Below, piece after piece: positions 1-6,605 of a DNA stretch of 9,804 nucleotides; the stretch's first letter is position 1, and each line of letters opens with the position of its first letter. The notes under the pieces are model-generated. The model saw only the letters and a list, made by a program, of their open reading frames with translations, was not told the DNA's origin and made no database searches. Position numbers and translations under genes: made by a program. Origin of the DNA: JAWPMV01 sp038527215 (lineage in GTDB: Bacteria; Bacteroidota; Bacteroidia; J057); the NCBI GenBank assembly GCA_038527215.1, contig JBCBGC010000190.1, forward strand, positions 1 to 9,804. Direction: 5' to 3'.

Positions 1-1522
1 GATTTTCCACGTCGATGACGATTTTGTCTCCATCTTTCAACAACCCAATCATCCCGCCGACCTCTGCTTCTGGGGTAATATGCCCTACCACGAAGCCGTG
101 GGTTCCGCCAGAGAAGCGCCCATCTGTAATCAAAGCGACTTTATCTCCCAGGCCTGCCCCCATGATGGCACCGGTAGGCTTGAGCATTTCCGGCATACCA
201 GGTCCTCCTTGTGGCCCTTCATACCGAATCACTACGACATCTCCAGCCTGAACTTTTCCCTCCACGATGGCCTCATTCGCGGCAAACTCACCGTCAAACA
301 CCCGAGCTACTCCTTCAAAATATTCCCCTTCTTTACCGGTGATTTTGGCTACACAGCCTTCCTCAGCTAGGTTTCCATAGAGGATTTGTAGGTGGCCCGT
401 GGGTTTTAGTGGTTCAGAAAAATCATGGATGATGGCTTGTCCGGCGGCCAGCGCGGGGGCACCGGCCAGGTTCTCGGCCAGGCTTTTGCCGGTAACGGTC
501 AGGCAATCCCCATGCAGGTAGCCATTTTCCAGCATCAGCTTCATCACGGCAGGAATGCCACCGATGGTATGCAGGTCCTCCATCAGGTATTTTCCGCTCG
601 GTTTTAGGTCCGCCAGATAAGGCGTCTTATCACTGATGCGTTGAAAATCGTCCAGGGTCAGCTCCAGCCCCACTGACTTGGCCATGGCCAGCATGTGCAG
701 GACTGCATTGGTCGATCCGCCCAGGACCATGATCATGGTAAGGGCATTCTCAAAGGCCTGCATGGTCATGATGTCCTTTGGCCGAATATCTTCTTTCAGC
801 AGGTGGTAGATCGCCTGACCTACCTGCTGACATTCCGTTTGCTTGTCCCGGCTCACCGCAGGATTGGAAGCACTAAAGGGCAGGCTCATGCCCATGGCCT
901 CAATGGCCGTAGCCATGGTATTGGCGGTATACATGCCCCCACAAGCTCCAGCCCCTGGACAGGCATGTTGGACAATGCCTTTGAACATTTCCGGGCTGAT
1001 GTCCCCCGCCACTTTTTCTCCCAGGGCTTCAAAAGCGGATACAATGTTCAGGGTACGGTCCTCATAATGCCCCGGAGCTATAGTGCCTCCATACACCAGC
1101 AAAGAAGGTCGGTTCAAACGTCCGAGCGCAATCATGGCTCCCGGCATATTTTTATCGCAGCCGACGACGGGCACTACTCCATCGTACCACTGGGCATTGA
1201 CCACGGTTTCAATCGAGTCAGCGATGATATCGCGGGAAGGCAGGGAAAAGCGCATGCCTTCGGTGCCCATGGACATGCCATCACTGACGCCGATGGTATG
1301 AAAAATCAAGCCGATACTTCCCGCTTCCTCCACCCCTTTTTTCACCTCTTTGGCCAGGTCATTGAGGTGCATATTGCAGGTGTTGCCTTCATATCCAGTA
1401 CTGACGATGCCGACCTGGCCCTTGTCCATGTCCTCATCCGTCAGGCCAATGCCATATAGCATGGCTTTGGCCGCAGGTTGGGTTTCATCCTGCGTCAGTC
1501 GGCGGCTATAAGGGTTATTCAT
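1..1522 (-). CDS. ilvD: Dihydroxy-acid dehydratase, 3' end cut by window edge
   Basis: IlvD removes water from 2,3-dihydroxy-isovalerate or -methylvalerate, giving the 2-keto acids that are transaminated to valine and isoleucine; it is cytosolic and needs an Fe-S cluster and Mg2+. The minus frame from ATG 1522 is open to the left edge (about 507 codons; the family is about 560, so roughly 50 residues are missing). Visible residues: C49 (GNTCNMHLND), C122 in CDKNMPG and C194 in ACGGMYTANTM, the three cysteines expected for a [2Fe-2S]-type enzyme; D81 and D123 as Mg ligands; K124, the lysine carbamylated in the family; and S471 in GRFSGGTHG, the probable catalytic base. The start is chosen because MNNPYSRRLT lies 14 bp after the ilvE stop and fits the family N-terminus. 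It is co-transcribed with ilvE and so should fall under the attenuator at 2463-2586. Further ilv/leu genes are likely to the left, but that is inference. Confidence 0.96.
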   Translation of the reverse strand, partial: MNNPYSRRLTQDETQPAAKAMLYGIGLTDEDMDKGQVGIVSTGYEGNTCNMHLNDLAKEVKKGVEEAGSIGLIFHTIGVSDGMSMGTEGMRFSLPSRDIIADSIETVVNAQWYDGVVPVVGCDKNMPGAMIALGRLNRPSLLVYGGTIAPGHYEDRTLNIVSAFEALGEKVAGDISPEMFKGIVQHACPGAGACGGMYTANTMATAIEAMGMSLPFSASNPAVSRDKQTECQQVGQAIYHLLKEDIRPKDIMTMQAFENALTMIMVLGGSTNAVLHMLAMAKSVGLELTLDDFQRISDKTPYLADLKPSGKYLMEDLHTIGGIPAVMKLMLENGYLHGDCLTVTGKSLAENLAGAPALAAGQAIIHDFSEPLKPTGHLQILYGNLAEEGCVAKITGKEGEYFEGVARVFDGEFAANEAIVEGKVQAGDVVVIRYEGPQGGPGMPEMLKPTGAIMGAGLGDKVALITDGRFSGGTHGFVVGHITPEAEVGGMIGLLKDGDKIVIDVEN

Positions 1523-1536
1523 CTTTCTGGGGGGAA

Positions 1537-2427
1537 TTATATCAGGGTGGCTGGTTGCAGGTCCATCTCGGTAACCAGGCGACGATAGGTCCTGGAAATC
1601 AAATGGCCCAGGGTATCTTCCCATTCCATGGTGAAGCCACGGCCATCCAGGGAGGCTACGCCCGCGATTTCTGTGGCGGTCCCGCTCAGAAACACTCCGT
1701 CAGATTGGATGAGGTCCTCTAGATAGAGGTCTTTTTCTACGATGTCGATTCCCAGTTCCTGAGAGAGTTCAAAGACGGTGGTCCGGGTCACTCCTGGAAT
1801 GATATTGTGTGCGGGAGGGGTATACAATACCTCGTTTTTTTCGATAAAAATATTGGCCCCGGTAGTGCCCAGCACCCGACCTGCTTCATCCAACATAAGG
1901 GCATCCTGGCAGCCTTTGCTTTTGGCTTCCGTTTTGGCTCGGATCGTTTCGGCGTAAAAACCGCATACCTTGTACTCAGCCAGTTCAGAAGGCCGGTTAG
2001 GACGGCGGTAGCGGGAAGTAGAAAGATGGACTTGCTGGTCTCCCAACAATGGGCCCCATTTCCAACAGGCAATCAACAACATAGGTTGCCCTTTCACTAC
2101 CAGGCTCATGTTGGTGTCCTCAAACACTAATGGCCTGACGTAAGCATCACGCAGGCCATTTTTCTGGATGAGGGTGTAGGAAACCGCCGTCAATTCTTCT
2201 GGAGAATGCGGAAGCGCCAATCCCAATTGTTCCGCTCCCTTCAACAGGCGATTGAAATGCGCCTGCGGTTTAAACATACGCGGTCCTTGCTGGGTCTCAT
2301 ATGACCTGATCCCCTCAAATACCCCATACCCATAATGGAAGGTGGATGATAAAAATGGCAGCCGTACTTCGGAGGCTTGAACGAAGCGGTTCTTAAAATA
2401 GACCAGGCTATCCGGTTGAATTAACAT
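1537..2427 (-). CDS. ilvE: Branched-chain amino acid aminotransferase (class IV PLP enzyme)
   Basis: A fold-type IV transaminase that moves the amino group between glutamate and the keto acids of Leu, Ile and Val, the last step of the pathway. At 296 residues it matches the family length (about 300). Visible: HYGYGVFEGIR (31-41); R60 in HFNRL, the phosphate-side arginine; Y96-R98-P99 (YVRPL); K153 in EYKVCGFY as the Schiff-base lysine; Y158; and GTATEI near the C-terminus. E. coli IlvE has K159, Y164 and E193; the spacing here is the same for Tyr (K+5), but at K+34, where Glu193 contacts the PLP ring nitrogen, there is G187 (VLGTTGANIF). GGNY after the lysine is also changed to CGFY. The change appears real, since the codon is GGC. 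Specificity for branched-chain substrates is inferred from the operon (ilvD 14 bp downstream, Leu/Ile/Val leader upstream); another class IV aminotransferase activity cannot be excluded. Confidence 0.92.
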   Translation of the reverse strand: MLIQPDSLVYFKNRFVQASEVRLPFLSSTFHYGYGVFEGIRSYETQQGPRMFKPQAHFNRLLKGAEQLGLALPHSPEELTAVSYTLIQKNGLRDAYVRPLVFEDTNMSLVVKGQPMLLIACWKWGPLLGDQQVHLSTSRYRRPNRPSELAEYKVCGFYAETIRAKTEAKSKGCQDALMLDEAGRVLGTTGANIFIEKNEVLYTPPAHNIIPGVTRTTVFELSQELGIDIVEKDLYLEDLIQSDGVFLSGTATEIAGVASLDGRGFTMEWEDTLGHLISRTYRRLVTEMDLQPATLI

Positions 2428-2456
2428 TTCTTTTCTCGGGTCTTGGTTGTTGATTA

Positions 2457-2491
2457 AAGCAAAAAACCATTCTCGTTTGGAGAATGGTTTT
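2457..2491 (-). terminator. Intrinsic terminator of the ilv leader
   Basis: A 12-bp perfect stem (2480-2491 with 2463-2474) closes a GTTTG/CAAAC loop at 2475-2479. On the minus strand the stem runs into TTTTTT, then GCTTT, a usable U tract. It ends 35 nt before the ilvE ATG, so it controls ilvE-ilvD rather than ending an upstream gene. On the plus strand the hairpin is followed by TTTTGTATATTTTTG, which could also act weakly, but no plus-strand gene ends here. Confidence 0.85.
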
Positions 2492-2522
2492 GTATATTTT
2501 TGAGTACTTGCAAACCATTCTC
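2463..2522 (-). promoter_or_regulatory. ilv transcription attenuator (mutually exclusive antiterminator/terminator)
   Basis: Read on the minus strand there are three elements. Arm A is GAGAATGGTTTG (2522-2511), arm B AAAACCATTCTC (2491-2480) and arm C GAGAATGGTTTT (2474-2463). A pairs with B over 11 bp with a loop of about 20 nt (antiterminator). B pairs perfectly with C over 12 bp with a 5-nt loop (terminator). B cannot do both. Arm A begins inside the leader stop codon, so a ribosome that finishes the peptide covers A and lets B-C form, stopping transcription before ilvE. A ribosome stalled on Leu, Ile or Val codons, up to about codon 17, leaves A free and allows readthrough. The structure is seen in sequence; the mechanism is inferred from known amino-acid operon attenuators. 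Confidence 0.88.
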
Positions 2523-2586
2523 ACCGCCTGGGCAGTAGAATCACTAGACTAATAATGAGGCTAACGAGCGTTTGCAAAGTTTTCAT
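2521..2586 (-). CDS. ilv operon leader peptide (21 residues, Leu/Ile/Val rich)
   Basis: A short frame runs ATG 2586-2584 to TGA 2523-2521. Residues 7-18 read LVSLIISLVILL; overall 11 of 21 residues are branched-chain (six Leu, three Ile, two Val), with two CTA leucine codons and three ATT isoleucine codons. The peptide is followed by P-R-R and the stop. It lies 93 nt upstream of the ilvE terminator-proximal region and in the same orientation. Its stop codon overlaps the first base pairs of the antiterminator arm (2511-2522). A hydrophobic small peptide could by chance look like this, but the codon bias and its placement relative to three complementary elements make a translated attenuation leader by far the best explanation. 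It probably has no function as a protein. I see no strong hairpin inside the leader coding region that would compete with the antiterminator arm. Confidence 0.88.
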   Translation of the reverse strand: MKTLQTLVSLIISLVILLPRR

Positions 2587-2605
2587 CTATTCTCTTTGTT
2601 GGTTT

Positions 2606-2637
2606 CGAATATCACAATGATTTTAGATGTTTCCAAA
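2606..2637 (-). promoter_or_regulatory. Possible Bacteroidota promoter for the ilv leader
   Basis: The phylum consensus is TTTG, a spacer of about 19-20, then TAnnTTTG. On the minus strand TTTG (2637-2634) is followed 20 nt later by GATATTCG (2613-2606), which matches four of the six fixed -7 positions. A start near 2600 would give a short 5' leader before the peptide ATG at 2586. The match is weak and the region is AT-rich, so chance is a real alternative. Confidence 0.25.
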
Positions 2638-2739
2638 AAAATTTAAAATATCCAGGCATTTTTAGGGCTTTTTTTGCAGTAGGCATTTCATCCCTAAACC
2701 CTAACGAACGGCCGCTTTGTGCCCAATTTTTTCTATCCT

Positions 2740-3585
2740 ATGGCCCCCGAATTAATCTACATTACTAAATCATCAGGAGAACGCGTTCCCTATGAGGCTG
2801 AAAAACTCCGACATTCTCTTGCGAAGGCTGGAGCGGACTATGGCTTGGTTGAAACCATTTTAACCGAAGTTGAAAAGAGTCTCTACAATGGGATTTCTTC
2901 TAAGAAAATATATCGGCAAGCCTTTAACCTGTTAAAGAAACAATCCCGGCCAAATGCAGCGAAGTATAAATTAAAGCGAGCGCTAATGGAACTGGGCCCG
3001 TCAGGCTTTCCTTTTGAGAAGTACATTGGGGAAATTTTGGCCTTTCATGGGTACCAGATAGAAGTAGGCATCATGATGGAAGGACAATGCATCTCTCATG
3101 AGGTGGATGTATTGGCTAAAAAGGAAAAGCGTCAATTAGCGGTAGAGTGTAAGTTTGGGAATAAGCGGGATAAAAAAGTAGATGTAAAAGTGGCCTTATA
3201 TATTCATTCCAGGTTTCGGGATTTGGAGCAGAAATGGCAAAAGCAACCAGATTGGGGAGACAAGCAAGCAGAAGGCTGGATTGTTACCAATGCAAGTTTT
3301 ACGAGAGATGCCGCTACCTATGGCAGCTGTGCCGGGCTGACCTTGATCAGCTGGGATTATCCCGCGCAAGGAAATCTGAAAGACCTCATCGAGCGCAGTG
3401 GACTGTATCCGCTAACGAGTTTAAGTGGCTTAACTAAAGCGGAGAAACAACATCTGTTGGAAGCAGAAATTGTCCTGGCCAAAGGCTTGCTGGAGCGCCC
3501 GGCGGCTTTTGAAGAGTTGCGCATGAGCACCCACCGCCGCAAAAAATTGCTGGACGAAGTAGAGGGTCTTTGCGGTCACTGCTGA
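2740..3585 (+). CDS. ATP-cone domain protein with Mrr-like PD-(D/E)XK nuclease core
   Basis: A cytosolic, soluble protein of 281 residues with no signal peptide. Residues 5-85 look like an ATP-cone (ITKSSGERVPYEAEKLRHSL, then a helical stretch ending YKLKRALMELG), the nucleotide-sensing module best known from ribonucleotide reductases and NrdR. Residues 92-160 look like a restriction-endonuclease-like core: EKYIGEIL helix, D123 in HEVDVLA, then E136-C-K138 (AVECKF), the D...ExK metal-binding arrangement. Residues 178-210 (GWIVTNASFTRDA...LISWDYP) resemble the end of Mrr/type IV endonuclease domains. The C-terminus (222-281) is helical and basic. A GTG at 2719 would add seven residues, but ATG 2740 is preferred because it starts just before the ATP-cone. 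It is divergent from the ilv leader and convergent with thrC, with no partner methylase or defence gene in view. The substrate is unknown; a DNA nuclease or repair role controlled by ATP/dATP is inference. Confidence 0.85.
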   Translation: MAPELIYITKSSGERVPYEAEKLRHSLAKAGADYGLVETILTEVEKSLYNGISSKKIYRQAFNLLKKQSRPNAAKYKLKRALMELGPSGFPFEKYIGEILAFHGYQIEVGIMMEGQCISHEVDVLAKKEKRQLAVECKFGNKRDKKVDVKVALYIHSRFRDLEQKWQKQPDWGDKQAEGWIVTNASFTRDAATYGSCAGLTLISWDYPAQGNLKDLIERSGLYPLTSLSGLTKAEKQHLLEAEIVLAKGLLERPAAFEELRMSTHRRKKLLDEVEGLCGHC

Positions 3586-4893
3586 TCAAGGTTTATCCAG
3601 AGATAACAGCCAATCCTTAAAAGGGGCATATTGATTCTCCATCAGTACGCTTTCCTTAGGCTCATCTGCCAGTCGGGCCAGCCGTTCCGGCGGAACCAAT
3701 TCCTGTTCCACCAGCGGGCTCACCGTTTCTAAAAACTTGGCGGGATGAGCCGTACCCAGCACCATGACCTGGTGATTGGGGTTTTTCGTCAGATAATTTT
3801 CTGCAGCCAGGTAGCCAACTGCGGCATGCGGATCGAGTAAGTAGGTATGTTCTTTCATGATCCGGGAAATGGTTTCCCGGGTTTGCTGGTCGCCGTACGC
3901 ATAGCCCGAAATGGCGTCAGCCATTTTTTCATGCACCCCTTCAAACAGATAGTCCATGCGGGCAAAATTCGAAGGATTCCCCACATCCATGGCATTACTG
4001 ATGGTGGGAACGGAAGGCCGAGCCTCAAAGCGTCCGGATTGCAGGTAGGTGGGTATAACATCATTTCGGTTGGTAGCCGCGATGAAATGTGCGATGGGTA
4101 GCCCCATCTTCTGCGCCCAAAGGCCTGCCGTGAGATTTCCGAAATTACCGCTGGGAACGCAGGCTACAATGGGTTTGCCTTTTGCTTTCAGCTGCCGAAA
4201 GCCCGCGAAATAATAGAAACTCTGGGGTACCAGGCGGCCAATGTTGATGGAATTCGCTGAGCTTAACCATAGATGCTGCTGCACTTCGGGGTCCAGGAAG
4301 GCAGCTTTCACCATAGCCTGGCAGTCATCAAAGGTGCCCTTTACCTCCAAGGCGGTAATATTTTGCCCCAGGGCGGTCAACTGCTTTTCCTGCAAAGGGC
4401 TAACTTTTCCCTGCGGATAAAGAATGATCACTTCAATCCCGGGCGTCCCCAAAAAGCCACTGGCTACCGCCCCCCCTGTATCGCCCGAAGTAGCGACCAG
4501 GATGCGGAGGGTTTTTGAAGAATTCTGGACAAAATAGCCCATCAGGCCTGCCATGAAGCGGGCCCCAAAATCCTTAAAGGCCAGGGTGGGACCATGAAAA
4601 AGTTCCAGCATACTGATCCCCGGCTTGATGTCCACCACCGGCACCGAAAAATTCATGGCTTTTTCCAGCAATTCCTTAAGCGCTGATGCTGGAATTACTT
4701 CGCCCAATAGGTGTCGGGAGATCTGAAAGGACAGCTCAGGCAGGGTCATTTCCGGTAGCTCCTGAAAAAAGGTCTCGGGTAAGGGACTTATGGTCTCAGG
4801 GACGTACAAGCCATTATCTGCGGGCAATCCTTCCAGCAAAGCCGTTCTGAGACTTACTTTTTGTTGCTTATTTTTAGTGCTATGAAATTTCAT
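3586..4893 (-). CDS. thrC: Threonine synthase
   Basis: A PLP enzyme of 435 residues that converts O-phosphohomoserine to L-threonine, the final step after ThrB. The N-terminus MKFHSTKNKQQKVSLRTALL is typical of the family and fixes the start. K107 in HGPTLAFKDF is the Schiff-base lysine (also K107 in the E. coli enzyme). SGDTGGA (136-142) and NSINIGRLVPQ (214-224) are conserved substrate-side segments, and GNFGN (249-253) is the PLP-phosphate loop. Length is normal and all catalytic motifs are intact. On the minus strand it follows thrB, but a 684-bp gap between them holds an oppositely oriented gene. Only 14 bp separate its ATG from the start of that divergent gene, and I see no convincing own promoter, so readthrough from thrB is plausible. 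Its TGA abuts the stop of the convergent nuclease-like gene; no terminator is visible there. Confidence 0.97.
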   Translation of the reverse strand: MKFHSTKNKQQKVSLRTALLEGLPADNGLYVPETISPLPETFFQELPEMTLPELSFQISRHLLGEVIPASALKELLEKAMNFSVPVVDIKPGISMLELFHGPTLAFKDFGARFMAGLMGYFVQNSSKTLRILVATSGDTGGAVASGFLGTPGIEVIILYPQGKVSPLQEKQLTALGQNITALEVKGTFDDCQAMVKAAFLDPEVQQHLWLSSANSINIGRLVPQSFYYFAGFRQLKAKGKPIVACVPSGNFGNLTAGLWAQKMGLPIAHFIAATNRNDVIPTYLQSGRFEARPSVPTISNAMDVGNPSNFARMDYLFEGVHEKMADAISGYAYGDQQTRETISRIMKEHTYLLDPHAAVGYLAAENYLTKNPNHQVMVLGTAHPAKFLETVSPLVEQELVPPERLARLADEPKESVLMENQYAPFKDWLLSLDKP

Positions 4894-4907
4894 TTGTTTT
4901 AAACGCT

Positions 4908-5576
4908 ATGGAAATGATGCGATACCTGCTAGTAAGCTGTATGCTGATAGGCCTGTGCCTGGCCTGTCGCTCTCCAAAAGAAGGGAAGTCTCCAATGGAA
5001 GCCCAGCTCCCGGTCAAAAAAGGGGTTTGGGTGGGAGAAAGGGATAGTTTGAAAGATGTTTTCCAACCTTTGGACGGACATTGGGAGGGCGAGTTCCTGG
5101 TCTTTACCAATCCCGAGGGGCAGGCTCCTGCTCCGGTTAGGCCTCGTAGTCTTTCGGCCAAAATGATCCAGGATTTGGGCTATCCCATCACCTACAAGGT
5201 TCAGGTACATCAGCATTATGAATCCGAGTCCCCTTTTTACCAGACGGTACGGATCACGGACACCTATGTTAATGAAAGCGGCCAGGCAGATACCGTTAAC
5301 AGCAGTGGATATAATCAGGTTACAGAAGAAGGAGGCTTGCTCTGTGTGGTAAATAAACCCGATGAACAAGTCATTCATAACGGCAGTCTCCCGGCCCCCC
5401 ATACGATTATTTGGGAGCGCGACCTTCGGGATCCCCTGAAGGTGGAGTTCTTTTATGAAAGTGTGCAGGCTGATACTTATTCAATATTGGGATGGGGATA
5501 CTATGGAGATGATGATCCGCAAAAAGCCCCCAAGACCTGGTTTATGGCAAACTACCAACGGGTGCCAGAAGAATGA
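4908..5576 (+). CDS. Putative lipoprotein with beta-rich domain, unknown function
   Basis: I do not recognise the family. The 222 residues open with MEMMRYLLVSCMLIGLCLAC: a short charged start, a hydrophobic stretch and C20, a candidate lipid-attachment cysteine. The site is imperfect (C17-L18-A19-C20; Leu is usual at -3), so a plain exported protein is also possible. Starts at 4914 and 4917 remain possible. After a Lys/Pro-rich linker, residues 52-63 (FQPLDGHWEGEF) and the following alternating, aromatic-rich segments (YQTVRITDTYV, LKVEFFYESV) suggest a compact beta-barrel, perhaps lipocalin/nitrobindin-like; this is inferred from composition only. The gene lies antisense between thrB and thrC: 14 bp from the thrC start and 1 bp from the thrB stop. 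A -7-like TTCATTTG at 4889-4896 overlaps the thrC start codon. Any thrB-thrC readthrough RNA would be fully antisense to it. Confidence 0.8.
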   Translation: MEMMRYLLVSCMLIGLCLACRSPKEGKSPMEAQLPVKKGVWVGERDSLKDVFQPLDGHWEGEFLVFTNPEGQAPAPVRPRSLSAKMIQDLGYPITYKVQVHQHYESESPFYQTVRITDTYVNESGQADTVNSSGYNQVTEEGGLLCVVNKPDEQVIHNGSLPAPHTIIWERDLRDPLKVEFFYESVQADTYSILGWGYYGDDDPQKAPKTWFMANYQRVPEE

Positions 5577-5577
5577 G

Positions 5578-6513
5578 CTATTTGATTCGTTCTGCTCCGT
5601 GGGTATTAATGGTCGAAATAAACCGCTCGCAGCCTATGCCTGCCGCAGTAAAGGCATATTGCATGGACAGTCCAGCCTTAAAGGCAATCTCATCCCCTTT
5701 ACACAGCGCAAAAACGGCCGGCCCGGCTCCTGAAATACTACAGCCCAGGGCCCCGGCATTCAAAGCGGCTTGTTTCACTTCATAAAAATGGGGGATCAGT
5801 TTGGAACGGTAGGGTTCTGCGATGACATCCTTCAGAGAACGAGAGATAAGGCCGTAGTCGGCCTGCATAAGGCCAGCCACCATACCACCCAGATTTCCCC
5901 ACTGGATGACGGCTTCTTTCATCGGGATTTCTTTCCGAAGGATATTTCTCGCCTCCACAGTAAGGATTTCCAATTTCGGCAACACCACTGCCGCATAAAG
6001 ATCTGAGGGCGTAGGAATATTAACGGTATCAAACTCCTCATTGCTTCTCACCAGGACCATTCCTCCCAGTAAGCAGGGCCCTACATTATCCGCATGGATG
6101 TCCCCACCGCTGGCAATTGCTTCTCCTTCCAGAGCAAAGGGCAATAGTTCTTGTTTGCTGAGCGGTCGGCCCATGAGCTCGTTTACCGCCATGGCTCCGG
6201 CCACGGCACTGCAGGCACTGGAGCCTAAGCCACTGCCAATGGGAATCCCTTTGATGATCTCCATTTCAATGCCCTGGACCACGCCCAGGTTTTTCATCAG
6301 GGACAGGGCGGAAACACCTGCCGTATTTTTCTCCGGTTCCAGCGGGAGTTTTCCCTCGTCTCCTTCTATGCGGGTAATGGTCAGCCCAGGCTGAGAGGAA
6401 AAACGGGCAATGATCCGATCCCCCGGGCGCTGCAAAGCAAATCCCAGGGTATCAAACCCACAGGCCACATTGGCTACACTGGCAGGGGCAAATACCTCGA
6501 CTTCATTTTTCAT
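5578..6513 (-). CDS. thrB: Homoserine kinase (GHMP family)
   Basis: ThrB phosphorylates L-homoserine with ATP to give O-phosphohomoserine, the ThrC substrate, in the cytosol. From ATG 6513 the protein has 311 residues, the usual family length. The N-terminus MKNEVEVFAPASVANVACGFD is the classic homoserine kinase start. The frame extends upstream to 6561 (327 residues), with another ATG at 6525, but the 6561 ATG lies inside a terminator stem, so 6513 is preferred. The GHMP ATP-binding loop is PIGSGLGSSAC (91-101), and SISGAGPAVFAL near the C-terminus is the GHMP_C glycine motif. The stop (TAG 5580-5578) is 1 bp from the stop of the lipoprotein gene on the other strand. The gene follows an unrelated secreted-protein gene and its terminator; no thrA is present in the window, although thrA-thrB-thrC clusters are common in the phylum. 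No clear promoter is seen in the roughly 40 bp between terminator and start. Confidence 0.95.
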   Translation of the reverse strand: MKNEVEVFAPASVANVACGFDTLGFALQRPGDRIIARFSSQPGLTITRIEGDEGKLPLEPEKNTAGVSALSLMKNLGVVQGIEMEIIKGIPIGSGLGSSACSAVAGAMAVNELMGRPLSKQELLPFALEGEAIASGGDIHADNVGPCLLGGMVLVRSNEEFDTVNIPTPSDLYAAVVLPKLEILTVEARNILRKEIPMKEAVIQWGNLGGMVAGLMQADYGLISRSLKDVIAEPYRSKLIPHFYEVKQAALNAGALGCSISGAGPAVFALCKGDEIAFKAGLSMQYAFTAAGIGCERFISTINTHGAERIK

Positions 6514-6542
6514 GCGAAATAACATTTGGGGGGCAAAGGTCT

Positions 6543-6584
6543 TCGCAAAAAACAGCGGCATTACGCATGGTAGCGTAATGCCGC
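6543..6584 (-). terminator. Intrinsic terminator after the T9SS-secreted protein gene
   Basis: A perfect 12-bp GC-rich stem (GCGGCATTACGC, 6555-6566, with 6573-6584) closes a 6-nt loop. On the minus strand it is followed by TGTTTTTTGCG, a T-rich tract. It starts 21 nt after the stop of the secreted-protein gene at 6606. The plus strand has no T run after it, so the orientation is minus. Because thrB starts only about 40 nt further on, partial readthrough could also affect thrB. Confidence 0.82.
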
Positions 6585-6605
6585 GGTAAATATAGAAAAG
6601 TTTCT

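Noticed and set aside
695..1459. A 254-residue plus-strand open frame opposite ilvD.
   Set aside because: It is a shadow of the ilvD coding strand: His/Gly/Ala-rich with no domain sense, while the minus frame carries all IlvD motifs.
2661..2704. TTTAGGG (2661-2667) and CCCTAAA (2692-2698) inverted repeat, with telomere-like CCCTAAACCCTAA.
   Set aside because: The loop is 24 nt, the stem only 7 bp and AT-rich, and there is no T tract or gene end to explain it; chance is likely.
4882..4893. Perfect 12-bp palindrome ATGAAATTTCAT at the thrC start, a possible operator.
   Set aside because: It is simply the codons for MKFH, which happen to be self-complementary; no second copy or flanking symmetry was seen.
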